The notes: generated from the letters alone by a model not told the origin. Positions 8,095 to 16,151 are shown, counted from the stretch's first letter. The stretch is DNA of 64,000 bases from Arcicella rigui (GCF_034929435.1 NZ_JAYFUM010000001.1:248001-312000), one strand, 5' to 3'. A program made the numbers and translations.

Positions 8095-8662
8095 ATTTTA
8101 TTTCTCTTCTTAAACGACTCAGCGACTGAGGAGTAATACCCAAATAATTCGCCAAATAAATCTGTGGCGTTCTTCTGATAAGTTCAGGTTTTGATTTCAC
8201 CAAACTTTCATAACGCTCACGGGCAGTTTCAGAAATAAAAGAACGAACACGTAACTCTTGTTGAACAGTATAAGCTTCAAAGAAAACTCTTCCCAAACGC
8301 TCCCACTTTTTAGAATGTTGAAACAAATAATCTAAATCTACTTTCGAAATCATACAGATGTCACAATCTTCGATAGCCTGAATGTAATCTAAACTTGGCA
8401 AACCCATAGAATAACAGGCCGTACTGGTAAGTATCTGATTCTCGAAAGTCAAACCAAAGGTTATTTCAGTGTTCTTCTTAACAAAATAAGAACGTAACAT
8501 TCCTTTATTAACAAACATGACATCGGCATTAAACTCTCCTTTTTTAACCCAGAAATCTCCCTTTTTCAAAGTAATTTCCTTAAAAAGAGGTTGAGCTAAA
8601 TCAATATCTTCTTCAGTGAAGTCAACGTGTTTTTTTATAAAGTCTATTAAATGTTGTTTCAT
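8093..8662 (-). CDS. Crp/Fnr-family transcriptional regulator
   Basis: 189 residues. Residues about 15-115 form a cyclic-nucleotide-binding-like beta roll (LKKGDFWVKKGEFNADVMFVNKGMLR). The C-terminus (RTPQIYLANYLGITPQSLSRLRREIK, positions about 164-189) is the winged-helix recognition region common to Bacteroidota Crp/Fnr proteins. The arginine that contacts the cAMP phosphate in E. coli Crp is not evident, so the ligand, if any, is unknown. It is divergent from the YCII-like gene, whose promoter lies 140-170 nt away, making that gene a candidate target. Confidence 0.85.
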   Translation of the reverse strand: MKQHLIDFIKKHVDFTEEDIDLAQPLFKEITLKKGDFWVKKGEFNADVMFVNKGMLRSYFVKKNTEITFGLTFENQILTSTACYSMGLPSLDYIQAIEDCDICMISKVDLDYLFQHSKKWERLGRVFFEAYTVQQELRVRSFISETARERYESLVKSKPELIRRTPQIYLANYLGITPQSLSRLRREIK

Positions 8663-8804
8663 TCTAAAAATGAATTAAGTGTTATTTGATTTTTTTAACA
8701 AACAATAAAGAGGTTTCTCTGTGTATTATTGATGAAGTTGGAAAACGAATCCTAAAGCTTATTTCAAATTAACTGTTTGTTAGGCAATCTTCAGAAATTA
8801 TTTC

Positions 8805-8833
8805 TTTGGCTTTCGCCGAAACTGCTAACTTTG
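8805..8833 (+). promoter_or_regulatory. Promoter for the YCII-like gene
   Basis: TTTG at 8805-8808, a 17-nt spacer and TAACTTTG at 8826-8833 match the Bacteroidota consensus; the start codon follows 42 nt later. Confidence 0.55.
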
Positions 8834-8875
8834 ACTATTAATTTCCCATAAAGTCACAAAAAGCTAATCTAAAAA

Positions 8876-9169
8876 ATGAAACAATATGTAATTTATGCTT
8901 TTGATGCAACAGACGAAAATGCACTTAATCGCCGAATGGCGGCTCGTCCATTGCATTTAGAAACAGTAAAACAGCTTAAACAAAATGGTAATTTCTTAAT
9001 TGGCGGTGCAATCTTAAATTCATCCGAGCAGATGATAGGTTCAACAATGATTGTACAATTTGAAGATGAGGCTTCTTTTCAAGACTGGTTTAGCAACGAC
9101 CCATACAATACTATGGGTGTTTGGGAAAAAGTAGAAATTAATCCATTCAGAGTAGCAACAATAGAATGA
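8876..9169 (+). CDS. YCII-like (YciI superfamily) protein
   Basis: 97 residues, a ferredoxin-like alpha/beta fold typical of YCII proteins. KQYVIYAFDATD opens the first strand, followed by RRMAARPLHLETVKQLKQNG with the conserved His, GGAILN, and the FSNDPYNTMGVWEKVEINPF ending that carries the conserved Asp. YciI-family proteins are small dimeric enzymes or binding proteins of mostly unknown substrate; some dechlorinate or act on muconolactone-like compounds. The gene ends 3 nt before the end of the convergent GT2 gene, with no terminator between them. Confidence 0.85.
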   Translation: MKQYVIYAFDATDENALNRRMAARPLHLETVKQLKQNGNFLIGGAILNSSEQMIGSTMIVQFEDEASFQDWFSNDPYNTMGVWEKVEINPFRVATIE

Positions 9170-9172
9170 TGT

Positions 9173-9925
9173 TTAATCAGCCTTTTTAAATAATTGGACA
9201 ATCTTAGAAAGTGGTTTCATCCACAAAGTGTACCATCTTGGGCGTAACCCGTTGATTTTCCACGCTTTTCTATCTTCCATATTAGCACGATAACGATGTT
9301 TGAGCGAGGCAGTACTTGTTCCTCCGTTTCGCATCGTCATTAGAGTAATGGGTAAGTATTGTACCGACAAATGATTTTTGTAGAGCATTCGGAGCATCAA
9401 CTCATAGTCGCCCGAACAAGTAAAATCAGTTTTGAAGTAACCATACTTTTCAAAAGCTTCCTTTTTTACATAAAAGCATGGGTGTGGGGGCATCCATCCT
9501 TTTAGCCAGTTGGCGTATTGATATTCTCCAGCTTTCCAAAAACGCACGATTGTATGAATATCTTCTGGATTAATAAATTGTATATCTCCATAAACCGCCT
9601 CAGTATTGAATTGTAAAAAAGTTTTTACCACATTACTGATAACTTGACTGTTGGGGTAAAAATCATCACTTCCTATTGTACCAATTATTTCACCTGTTGC
9701 TATCTTAACGCCTTTGTTCATGGCGTCATAAATTCCTTTATCAGGTTCTGAGATAAACTTGATTTTATTTTGAAATGTTTTTAATATTTCAACAGTCTCG
9801 TCTTTCGAGTTACCGTCTATTACGATATATTCAATATCGGAGTAATCTTGGGCTAAAACACTCTCAATCGTCTGACGAATCGTTTTTGCACTATTAAAAG
9901 AAACGGTAATGATAGAAACTTTCAT
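9173..9925 (-). CDS. GT2 family glycosyltransferase
   Basis: 250 residues, soluble GT-A enzyme. VSIITVSFNSAKTIRQTIESVLAQ, IEYIVIDGNSKDET, PDKGIYDAMNKGV and IGTIGSDDFY (DxD-type, here SDD) are the classical nucleotide-sugar-binding motifs; HPCFYVKKEAFEKYG and FTCSGDYELMLRM contain the acceptor-side ED-like residues. Such proteins decorate exopolysaccharide, O-antigen or lipid-linked glycans, and the sugar cannot be predicted. It is a single gene, convergent with the YCII-like gene and divergent from the ribosomal cluster, so it is not part of an obvious polysaccharide locus. Confidence 0.87.
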   Translation of the reverse strand: MKVSIITVSFNSAKTIRQTIESVLAQDYSDIEYIVIDGNSKDETVEILKTFQNKIKFISEPDKGIYDAMNKGVKIATGEIIGTIGSDDFYPNSQVISNVVKTFLQFNTEAVYGDIQFINPEDIHTIVRFWKAGEYQYANWLKGWMPPHPCFYVKKEAFEKYGYFKTDFTCSGDYELMLRMLYKNHLSVQYLPITLMTMRNGGTSTASLKHRYRANMEDRKAWKINGLRPRWYTLWMKPLSKIVQLFKKAD

Positions 9926-9949
9926 TGAAAATACATTTTTGTCGGGCTA

Positions 9950-9957
9950 CAAAGATA
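9950..9957 (-). promoter_or_regulatory. -7 box for the GT2 gene
   Basis: CAAAGATA on the plus strand reads TATCTTTG on the minus strand, 25 nt upstream of the GT2 start. No matching -33 TTG is visible. Confidence 0.4.
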
Positions 9958-10143
9958 GAAAAGTATTTCTTTGTTCCTTTAGTGTATTTATTGCCTTTTC
10001 AGAAAAATCAAAGAGCGTAGTACGTATATCATTGAATACTTGAAGGAATTACGTAAAATCGAAGCTTTAAGATGCTAAGTTGAAAGAAATTTTTAAAATA
10101 TTTATTTACGCTAAAAAAAAGTAAATATTTTTTTTATAACTCA

Positions 10144-10173
10144 TTGTAATTCAAAAAGAATCCTCTAATTTTG
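10144..10173 (+). promoter_or_regulatory. Distal promoter P1 of the ribosomal protein cluster
   Basis: TTG at 10144-10146, a 19-nt spacer and TAATTTTG at 10166-10173. The ten bases from 10171 (TTGCAGTCCG) recur exactly at P2, 353 nt downstream, which suggests a shared start region. Confidence 0.65.
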
Positions 10174-10354
10174 CAGTCCGATTAAGAGACAACGTTTTCT
10201 TTGTTTTTATATGGGTTGGCAGAACTCAATAAAAAAATACGAAAATAGGCAAAACGAATTACTCTTTCTCGCTATTGCCGCAAGTTTACTTGCAACCGTG
10301 TCAGAACTGATATTGTATTACAACACTGAATGCCCAGTCTGTAATTAGAATATT

Positions 10355-10443
10355 AAGCTACACAAGAAACGTTTCGTTTTTCAACGTTTACGGTTATCGT
10401 TTTAACCGTTTCTTCGTCTGCATACGCACATCTCTTGTAGCTT
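10355..10443 (+). promoter_or_regulatory. Structured leader upstream of rplC, possible autoregulatory element
   Basis: Nested pairings lie between P1 and P2. AAGCTACA (10355-10362) pairs with TGTAGCTT (10436-10443), AAGAAACG (10364-10371) with CGTTTCTT (10407-10414), and CGGTTA (10391-10396) with TAACCG (10403-10408). A further hairpin, GCAAGTTTACTTGC, lies upstream near 10287. Ribosomal protein operons are often controlled by a product (commonly L4) binding such a leader; that role is inference here. Confidence 0.5.
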
Positions 10444-10495
10444 ATCCTTTAGTTTCTTTCACAAATTTTATTTCGTGAATTAATTTGTATAGATT

Positions 10496-10526
10496 TTGTT
10501 TATACCAAATAAAATTCCGACCTTTG
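10496..10526 (+). promoter_or_regulatory. Proximal promoter P2 of the ribosomal protein cluster
   Basis: TTG at 10496-10498, a 20-nt spacer and GACCTTTG at 10519-10526 (TAnnTTTG with one mismatch). It is followed by the same TTGCAGTCCG stretch seen at P1 and lies 82 nt before the rplC ATG. A transcript from here would skip the structured leader. Confidence 0.55.
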
Positions 10527-10607
10527 CAGTCCGTTTTACGTTCCCGTTTGGGGTCTAAGCGTAAGTCGTTCATTCACAATCAATTATTAACGTTTTATTC
10601 TAATAAA

Positions 10608-11225
10608 ATGTCTGGAATTATCGGAAAGAAAATCGGTATGACCAGCCTCTACAACGCCGACGGTTCTGCTGTCGCTTGTACGCTGATTGAAGCCGGTCCT
10701 TGTGTAGTAACGCAAGTAAAAACAGTAGAAAAAGAAGGTTATAACGCCATTCAATTGGGTTATGGCGAGAAAAAAGAGAAGCATACAACTCAGCCGCTCT
10801 TAGGTCACTTCAAAAAAGCAGGAACTACTCCAAAGAAAAAACTCGTAGAGTTTAAGTCTTTTGAAAATGAACTTTCACTTGGTGAAGTAATTACCGCAGA
10901 ATTATTCGTAGAAGGCGATTTCGTCGATGCAATCGGAACTTCTAAAGGTAAAGGTTTCCAAGGGGTTGTTAAGCGTCATGGTTTTGGTGGTGTAGGAGGT
11001 CAAACTCACGGTCAGCACAACAGAGGTCGTCACCCAGGTTCAATTGGTGCTTGTTCATTCCCATCTCGTGTATTTAAAGGTATTCGCATGGCAGGCCGTA
11101 CAGGTGGTAATCGTGTAAAAGTTCAAAACTTACAAGTATTGAAAGTTTATGCAGAGAAAAACCTAATCGTAGTGTCTGGTTCAATCCCAGGAGCGAAAAA
11201 CTCTTACGTAATCCTTGAAAAATAG
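10608..11225 (+). CDS. rplC: 50S ribosomal protein L3
   Basis: 205 residues from the ATG at 10608. The frame is open back to 10485, but that part covers promoter P2 and does not resemble L3. Typical L3 features: MSGIIGKKIGMTSLY at the start, GGQTHGQHNRGRHPGSIGA (the loop reaching towards the peptidyl-transferase centre, with the Gln that is methylated in E. coli), and RMAGRTGGNRVKVQNL. L3 is an early assembly protein of the large subunit. It is the first gene of the cluster here; rpsJ, which usually precedes it, is absent from the 680 nt upstream. Confidence 0.97.
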   Translation: MSGIIGKKIGMTSLYNADGSAVACTLIEAGPCVVTQVKTVEKEGYNAIQLGYGEKKEKHTTQPLLGHFKKAGTTPKKKLVEFKSFENELSLGEVITAELFVEGDFVDAIGTSKGKGFQGVVKRHGFGGVGGQTHGQHNRGRHPGSIGACSFPSRVFKGIRMAGRTGGNRVKVQNLQVLKVYAEKNLIVVSGSIPGAKNSYVILEK

Positions 11226-11230
11226 TGTCA

Positions 11231-11336
11231 ATTTGAAGATTTGAAAATGTGCTAATTTGAAAATGACATTTCATGACAAGTTAGGAAATTAAGATAAGTT
11301 TTATTTCAAATTTTCAAATAATCAAATTTTCAAATT
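11231..11336. repeat. Intercistronic dyad between rplC and rplD
   Basis: The left arm (11231-11264) iterates TTTGAAAA-like words and the right arm (11303-11336) iterates TTTTCAAA, giving a long imperfect hairpin in the transcript. The gap is 122 nt and contains no gene. Confidence 0.7.
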
Positions 11337-11347
11337 AAGAAGAAATA

Positions 11348-11977
11348 ATGGAATTATCAGTTTTAAACATAAAAGGCGAAGATACAGGCAAAAAGGTAAT
11401 TCTTTCTGACGAAATCTTTGGCATCGAGCCAAACGAACACGTAGTTTGGTTAGACGTGAAGCAGTTCTTGGCAAATCAGCGTCAGGGAACTCACAAATCA
11501 AAACCAAGAGCAGAAGTAGCTCGTTCAACTCGCAAGCTTAAAAAGCAAAAAGGTACAGGTGGTGCTCGTGCAGGTTCAGCTAAATCTCCATTGATGAAAG
11601 GTGGTGGTCGTATTTTCGGTCCAGTTCCAAGAGATTACTCTTTCAAAGTAAACAAGAAAGTGAAATCTTTAGCTCGTCAATCAGCTTATGCTGCTAAAGT
11701 ACAGTCAGGTTCAGTAACAGTGTTAGAAGGATTCTCTTTTGAAGCACCAAAAACTAAATCTTACTTAGCATTATTAAACGCATTGTCTTTAAATGATACT
11801 AAGACATTGTTAATCTTGCCAGAAGAAAATCAAAATGTTTATTTGTCAGGTCGTAATCTTCCAAAAACGAAAATTGCTACAACAGGACAAATCAATACTT
11901 ATGATTTAGTAAACGCATCAAAATTGCTTATTGTAGAAGGAGCAATTTCAAAAATCGAATCATCTTTTAGTAATTAG
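11348..11977 (+). CDS. rplD: 50S ribosomal protein L4
   Basis: 209 residues. L4 binds 23S rRNA domain I and lines the exit tunnel. The extended loop is visible as KKQKGTGGARAGSAKSPLMKGGG (about residues 60-83), followed by GPVPRDYSFKVNKK. In proteobacteria L4 also represses its own operon by binding the leader; whether it does so here is unknown, but the structured leader upstream of rplC is an obvious candidate target. Normal length; 122 nt after rplC. Confidence 0.97.
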   Translation: MELSVLNIKGEDTGKKVILSDEIFGIEPNEHVVWLDVKQFLANQRQGTHKSKPRAEVARSTRKLKKQKGTGGARAGSAKSPLMKGGGRIFGPVPRDYSFKVNKKVKSLARQSAYAAKVQSGSVTVLEGFSFEAPKTKSYLALLNALSLNDTKTLLILPEENQNVYLSGRNLPKTKIATTGQINTYDLVNASKLLIVEGAISKIESSFSN

Positions 11978-12053
11978 TTATTAGTTAATTGTTATTCGTT
12001 ATCCGTATGAAAAACGTTTAGCAGATAACAAATAGCGAGTAATAAATAACGAA
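11974..12053. repeat. Intercistronic dyad between rplD and rplW
   Basis: The left arm is built from TTAGTTATTAGTTA and GTTATTCGTTATCC words; the right arm (12023-12053) is the imperfect complement, AGATAACAAATAGCG and onwards. The left arm touches the rplD stop codon. Confidence 0.6.
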
Positions 12054-12062
12054 AATAAGAAA

Positions 12063-12350
12063 ATGAGCATTATCAAAAGACCAATTCTTACTGAGAAATC
12101 TCAGGACTTACAGAAAGGCGGTCAGTACGTTTTCGAAGTAGCAAACAAGACAAACAAAATCGAGATTGCGAAAGAAATCAAGAAAATGTACGGTGTTGAA
12201 GTTACGGCTGTAAACACACTTCGCCAATTTGGTAAGAAGAAATCAAGAAGTACAAGAACTAAAGTTACTTCTGGAGTTACTTCAACATTCAAAAAGGCAA
12301 TCGTAACTATCGCTAAAGGTGAAGTTATCGATTTCTATGATGGAATTTAA
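12063..12350 (+). CDS. rplW: 50S ribosomal protein L23
   Basis: 95 residues. MSIIKRPILTEKSQ is the standard start; the KMYGVEVTAVNTLRQFGKKK segment forms the central strand and basic loop. L23 sits at the tunnel exit and is the docking site for trigger factor and SRP. Normal length; gap dyads lie on both sides. Confidence 0.97.
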   Translation: MSIIKRPILTEKSQDLQKGGQYVFEVANKTNKIEIAKEIKKMYGVEVTAVNTLRQFGKKKSRSTRTKVTSGVTSTFKKAIVTIAKGEVIDFYDGI

Positions 12351-12354
12351 ATTA

Positions 12355-12423
12355 TAATTTGAATTAAGCTAATTTGAATATCTGGAACTCGATTTCATTT
12401 TCAAGTTATCCAATTTCAAATTA
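12355..12423. repeat. Intercistronic dyad between rplW and rplB
   Basis: TAATTTGAA (12355-12363) pairs with TTCAAATTA (12415-12423); AATTTGAAT and ATTTCATTTTCAA inside allow further pairing. Confidence 0.5.
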
Positions 12424-12468
12424 CTTAACTATGGGAGTTCATCCCGATAAATTGAACAAAGCACAGAA

Positions 12469-13296
12469 ATGGCAGCTACTAGAAAATTAAAACCAACAAG
12501 TCCGGGTTCACGCCACAGGATTGCTGCGACTTTTGAAGACATAACCGCTTCAAGACCGTACAAGCCTTTGTTAGCCCCAGTAAAAAGAACAGGTGGTCGT
12601 AATGCAGATGGACACCGTGCCATGCGTTATATCGGTGGAGGTCACAAACGTCGTTATCGTTTAGTTGATTTCTTCCGTAATAAATTCGATGTTGAAGCAA
12701 CAGTTTTAACAGTAGAATACGATCCAAACCGTACAGCTCGTATCGCTCTTATTGAATATACAGACGGCGAAAAAGCGTACATCATTGCTCCAGCAGGAAT
12801 TACAGTTGGGCAAAAAGTAATCTCAAGTGCTACAGCAGCACCAGAAGTAGGTAACACTATTCCATTAGCGAATATCCCAACAGGTACAATTGTTCACGCA
12901 ATTGAACTTCGCCCAGGTGGTGGTGCAGAGATGGCTCGTTCTGCGGGTACTTATGCACAGTTGTTAGCTCGTGATAGCAAATATGCTACGTTGAAATTGC
13001 CTTCAGGCGAGATGCGTATGGTATTGTCAAGATGTTTAGCTACAGTAGGTTCGGTATCTAACAGTGACCACATGAATACCGTAATGGGTAAAGCAGGTCG
13101 TCATCGTTGGTTAGGTCGCCGTCCAAGAGTTCGTGGTGTAGTTATGAACCCAGTCGATCACCCAATGGGTGGTGGTGAGGGTCGCTCATCAGGAGGTCAC
13201 CCTCGTTCACGTAAAGGTTTATTAGCGAAAGGTAAGAAAACTCGTACGCCGAAGAAACAATCAAATCGTCTAATCATCAGTAGAAAGAAAAAATAG
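12469..13296 (+). CDS. rplB: 50S ribosomal protein L2
   Basis: 275 residues. L2 stabilises subunit joining and the peptidyl-transferase region. MAATRKLKPTSPGSRHR and GGRNADGHRAMRYIGGGHKRRYR are the N-terminal rRNA-binding motifs; the central OB and SH3-like domains follow; GGGEGRSSGGHPRS near residue 230 contains the highly conserved His next to the catalytic centre. The rpsS start lies 4 nt after its stop, so translation is probably coupled. Confidence 0.97.
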   Translation: MAATRKLKPTSPGSRHRIAATFEDITASRPYKPLLAPVKRTGGRNADGHRAMRYIGGGHKRRYRLVDFFRNKFDVEATVLTVEYDPNRTARIALIEYTDGEKAYIIAPAGITVGQKVISSATAAPEVGNTIPLANIPTGTIVHAIELRPGGGAEMARSAGTYAQLLARDSKYATLKLPSGEMRMVLSRCLATVGSVSNSDHMNTVMGKAGRHRWLGRRPRVRGVVMNPVDHPMGGGEGRSSGGHPRSRKGLLAKGKKTRTPKKQSNRLIISRKKK

Positions 13297-13300
13297 GTAG

Positions 13301-13579
13301 ATGGCACGTTCATTAAAAAAAGGACCTTATATTGACTACCGCCTTGACAACAAGGTGCAAGTCATGACCGAATCAGGAAAAAAGTCAGTTATTAAGACTT
13401 GGTCACGTCGTTCGATGATTTCACCTGATTTCGTTGGGCACACTTTCGCAGTGCATAATGGAAACAAATTTATTCCAGTATTTGTGACAGAGAACATGGT
13501 AGGTCATAAATTGGGTGAATTTGCTCCAACACGCAACTTCCGAGGTCACACGGCAAAAAAAGATAAAGGCAAACGTTAA
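13301..13579 (+). CDS. rpsS: 30S ribosomal protein S19
   Basis: 92 residues. MARSLKKGPYIDYRL, RRSMISPDFVGHTFAVHNG and GHKLGEFAPTRNFRGH are the S19 signatures; it binds 16S rRNA in the head with S13. Tightly linked to rplB. Confidence 0.97.
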   Translation: MARSLKKGPYIDYRLDNKVQVMTESGKKSVIKTWSRRSMISPDFVGHTFAVHNGNKFIPVFVTENMVGHKLGEFAPTRNFRGHTAKKDKGKR

Positions 13580-13582
13580 AAA

Positions 13583-13654
13583 ATTATGAGTTATGAGTTA
13601 TGAATTATTTACTTAACGAATCAATTCATAATTCAAAATTCAAAATTCATAATT
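13583..13654. repeat. Intercistronic dyad between rpsS and rplV
   Basis: The left arm 13583-13606 reads ATTATGAGTTATGAGTTATG and onwards; the right arm 13623-13654 iterates AATTCATAATTCAAAA. The two arms together fill almost the whole 82-nt gap. Confidence 0.7.
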
Positions 13655-13661
13655 CAAAAAA

Positions 13662-14027
13662 ATGGAAGCAGTAGCTAAGTTAAATAATGTTCCGACTTCA
13701 CCTCAGAAAATGAGAATCGTGGTTGACATGATTAGAGGTCAGAAAGTAAATAAGGCTCTCGGTATTTTGAAATACGAGCCTAAGGTTGGTGCAAGACACG
13801 TTGAGAAATTGTTACTCTCAGCCATTGCTAACTGGCAAAATAAAAATGAGGATGTAAAGTTAGAAGATGCTGACTTATATGTTAAAACCGTTACAGTAGA
13901 TGGCGGTAGCTCATTAAAGCGTTTGCGTCCGGCTCCACAAGGTCGTGGTCATAGAATCTTGAAACGTTCTAACCACATCACTCTTGTAGTTGCCTCAGCA
14001 ACCGCACCAACAATAATCACAGAATAA
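13662..14027 (+). CDS. rplV: 50S ribosomal protein L22
   Basis: 121 residues. PTSPQKMRIVVDMIRGQKVNKAL at the N-terminus and the beta-hairpin ending in PQGRGHRILKRSNHITLVV, which reaches into the exit tunnel beside L4. The hairpin is the usual site of macrolide-resistance mutations in other species; it looks ordinary here. 27 nt before rpsC. Confidence 0.97.
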   Translation: MEAVAKLNNVPTSPQKMRIVVDMIRGQKVNKALGILKYEPKVGARHVEKLLLSAIANWQNKNEDVKLEDADLYVKTVTVDGGSSLKRLRPAPQGRGHRILKRSNHITLVVASATAPTIITE

Positions 14028-14054
14028 TTAGAGAAATAATCTAAATATCAAAAA

Positions 14055-14933
14055 ATGGGACAGAAAATAAACCCCGTTGGTTTTAGACTTGGTATCGTCA
14101 GAGGTTGGGATTCTAACTGGTATGGTGGTAAGAGTTTTGCCGATAAATTAGTTGAAGACGATAAAATTCGTAAATATGTTGCCGCACGTATTCCAAAGGG
14201 TGCAATCTCTAAGGTAATTATTGAGCGTACTTTAAAGCGGATAACTTTGACTATCAATACTGCTCGTCCGGGCGTTGTAATTGGTAAAGGTGGTCAAGAA
14301 GTTGATAAAATCAAGGAAGAATTAAAGAAAATCACAGGGAAAGATGTTCAAATTAACATCTTTGAAATTAAACGCCCTGAGATTGATGCTAAATTAATTG
14401 GTGAGGCTATCGCTCAACAATTAGAGGCTCGTATTTCTTTCCGTCGTGCTATGAAGCAAGCTATCGCATCAGCTATGCGTGTAGGTGCTCAAGGTATCAA
14501 ATTGAAACTTTCAGGTCGTTTAGGAGGTGCTGAAATGGCACGTTCTGAAGGATACAAAGAAGGACGTATTCCTTTGCACACACTTCGTGCTGATATTGAT
14601 TACGCTATTTCAGAAGCATTAACAGTTTACGGAAAAATCGGTATTAAAGTATGGATTTTCCGTGGTGAAGTTTACGGAAAACGTGACCTTTCTCCAAATG
14701 CTGGAATGGCTGCTCAACAAGCTGCTGGCGGAGCTGATGCTCGTGGTGGTAACAACCGTGGTGGACGTGGCGAAGAAGGCGATCGTAAAGGTCGTGGTGG
14801 TCGTGACAACCGTGGTGGCCGTGACGATGCACAACGTCGTAATAATAACAATAACAACCGTGGTGGCGGAGCTAACAAACCTGGCGGAAATCGTGCGGGC
14901 GGTGGCAACAAACCAGCGGGTGGTAAGAGATAA
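14055..14933 (+). CDS. rpsC: 30S ribosomal protein S3 with a long Gly/Arg/Asn-rich C-terminal tail
   Basis: 292 residues. The core (1-215) is a normal S3: MGQKINPVGFRLG, a KH domain with VVIGKGGQEVDKI (74-86), and GRLGGAEMARSEGYKEGRIP in the mRNA-entry region. Residues 216-292 are a low-complexity tail of RGG, GGR and polyasparagine repeats (for example NRGGRG, RNNNNNNRGG), with mixed charge and no predicted fold. Common S3 proteins end near residue 210-240, so the tail adds about 60-77 residues. It is read in the same frame up to a clean TAA, so it is not a frameshift. Its function is unknown; it would sit near the mRNA entry channel. Confidence 0.97.
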   Translation: MGQKINPVGFRLGIVRGWDSNWYGGKSFADKLVEDDKIRKYVAARIPKGAISKVIIERTLKRITLTINTARPGVVIGKGGQEVDKIKEELKKITGKDVQINIFEIKRPEIDAKLIGEAIAQQLEARISFRRAMKQAIASAMRVGAQGIKLKLSGRLGGAEMARSEGYKEGRIPLHTLRADIDYAISEALTVYGKIGIKVWIFRGEVYGKRDLSPNAGMAAQQAAGGADARGGNNRGGRGEEGDRKGRGGRDNRGGRDDAQRRNNNNNNRGGGANKPGGNRAGGGNKPAGGKR

Positions 14934-15027
14934 TTCGTAAATTCTTGTCAGTGGTCAGTAGTGAAATGTAAGAAAGTGTTTATTTTCTTAATTCTTGAAG
15001 CCACCGACCCATAGACTTAATAAGACA

Positions 15028-15453
15028 ATGTTACAACCAAAAAGAACCAAGTTCCGTAAGCAACAGAAAGGTAGGATTAAAGGAAACGCTACTCGTGGTC
15101 ATGAACTTGATTTCGGTACGTTCGCTATCAAAGCTTTGGAACCAGGACGCATCACTGCTCGTCAGATTGAAGCGGCTCGTATTTCAGTAACTCGTGCCAT
15201 GAAACGTGAAGGTCAAGTTTGGATTCGTATTTTCCCTGACAAACCTATCACTAAGAAGCCTGCCGAGGTACGTATGGGTAAAGGTAAAGGTGCTCCTGAG
15301 TATTGGGTAGCAAGTATCAAGCCAGGAACAATCTTGTTCGAATCGGCTGGTGTACCTTTAGAATTGGCACAAGAAGCACTTCGTTTAGCTGCTCAAAAAT
15401 TGCCACTTCGTACTTCATTCGTAGTGCGTAGAGATTATCAAGAAGCACAATAA
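15028..15453 (+). CDS. rplP: 50S ribosomal protein L16
   Basis: 141 residues from the ATG at 15028; the 11 extra codons back to 14995 are non-homologous. MLQPKRTKFRKQQKGRIKG, GRITARQIEAARIS, MGKGKGAPEYWVA and RTSFVVRRDY are typical. L16 organises the A-site tRNA region of the large subunit. Confidence 0.97.
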   Translation: MLQPKRTKFRKQQKGRIKGNATRGHELDFGTFAIKALEPGRITARQIEAARISVTRAMKREGQVWIRIFPDKPITKKPAEVRMGKGKGAPEYWVASIKPGTILFESAGVPLELAQEALRLAAQKLPLRTSFVVRRDYQEAQ

Positions 15454-15474
15454 TTTGAAAATTTGGTTAGTTAT

Positions 15475-15505
15475 GATTTGATGGCTTTCCAAAGTTTATC
15501 AAATC
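15475..15505. repeat. Hairpin between rplP and rpmC
   Basis: GATTTGAT (15475-15482) pairs with ATCAAATC (15498-15505) around a 15-nt loop; TTTGAAAATTTGG just upstream repeats the word seen in other gaps of the cluster. Confidence 0.5.
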
Positions 15506-15548
15506 GGTTAATTAATAATTCAGATTATCATATTTCATAATCAAAGTC

Positions 15549-15734
15549 ATGAAAAACGCAGAAATCAAAAAATTAAGCGTAGAAGAATTAGTAAGTACTT
15601 TAGCCTCTGAAAAAGAGGCTTTAGCTCGCCTAAAGTTTGCTCACGCTATTTCTCCAATTGAAAATCCGTTACGTATCCGTGAGGCTCGTAAAGTTATCGC
15701 TCGATTGGAAACTGCTATCTCAGCAGCGAAATAA
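15549..15734 (+). CDS. rpmC: 50S ribosomal protein L29
   Basis: 61 residues, all-helical. MKNAEIKKLSVEELVSTL and LKFAHAISPIENPLRIREARKVIARLET match L29, which sits beside L23 at the tunnel exit. Usual position after rplP. Confidence 0.96.
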   Translation: MKNAEIKKLSVEELVSTLASEKEALARLKFAHAISPIENPLRIREARKVIARLETAISAAK

Positions 15735-15761
15735 ATCAATTACTGAAAAGTAATTTTAACA

Positions 15762-15788
15762 GACCTCATCAAAATAACGCTTGAGGTC
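15762..15788. repeat. Hairpin between rpmC and rpsQ
   Basis: GACCTCA (15762-15768) pairs with TGAGGTC (15782-15788), a 7-bp GC-containing stem with a 13-nt loop. Confidence 0.5.
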
Positions 15789-15819
15789 AATCGTGTAACA
15801 ACAATTAAAAAATCCAACG

Positions 15820-16083
15820 ATGGAAGAATTAAAAAGAAATCTGAGAAAAATCAGAGTAGGGCGTGTAGTGAGCGACAAGATGGATAAATCAATCACTGTA
15901 GCCGTAGAAAGAAAAGTAAAACATCCACTTTATGGTAAGTTTATGAAAAAAACTTCAAAGTTGATGGCTCACGATGAGAACAATGAGTGTGGTATTGGTG
16001 ATACAGTGAAAGTGATGGAAACTCGTCCACTTTCAAAAAATAAGCGTTGGAGATTAGTTGAAGTTATCGAGAAAGCGAAATAA
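15820..16083 (+). CDS. rpsQ: 30S ribosomal protein S17
   Basis: 87 residues, OB fold. GRVVSDKMDKSITVAVERKVKHPLYGK and GDTVKVMETRPLSKNKRWRLVEVIEKA are the signatures. Binds helix 11 of 16S rRNA. Normal length. Confidence 0.97.
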   Translation: MEELKRNLRKIRVGRVVSDKMDKSITVAVERKVKHPLYGKFMKKTSKLMAHDENNECGIGDTVKVMETRPLSKNKRWRLVEVIEKAK

Positions 16084-16151
16084 TTTCCTTCCCAACAATC
16101 CACATTAAAAGAAGTTAAATTTTTCGTTAAAATCAGTATTCCAATCATAAA

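Noticed and set aside
10190..10350. A tRNA or small RNA gene in the region before rplC
   Set aside because: No cloverleaf with a TTCGAnT arm or CCA end could be formed; the pairing pattern suits a leader instead.
10485..10607. 41-codon N-terminal extension of rplC
   Set aside because: It has no L3 similarity and overlaps the proximal promoter P2; the ATG at 10608 gives the standard L3 start.
14619..14940. Several ORFs antisense or out of frame to the rpsC tail
   Set aside because: They are shadows of the CGTGGTGG-rich tail sequence; the S3 frame is continuous and conserved.
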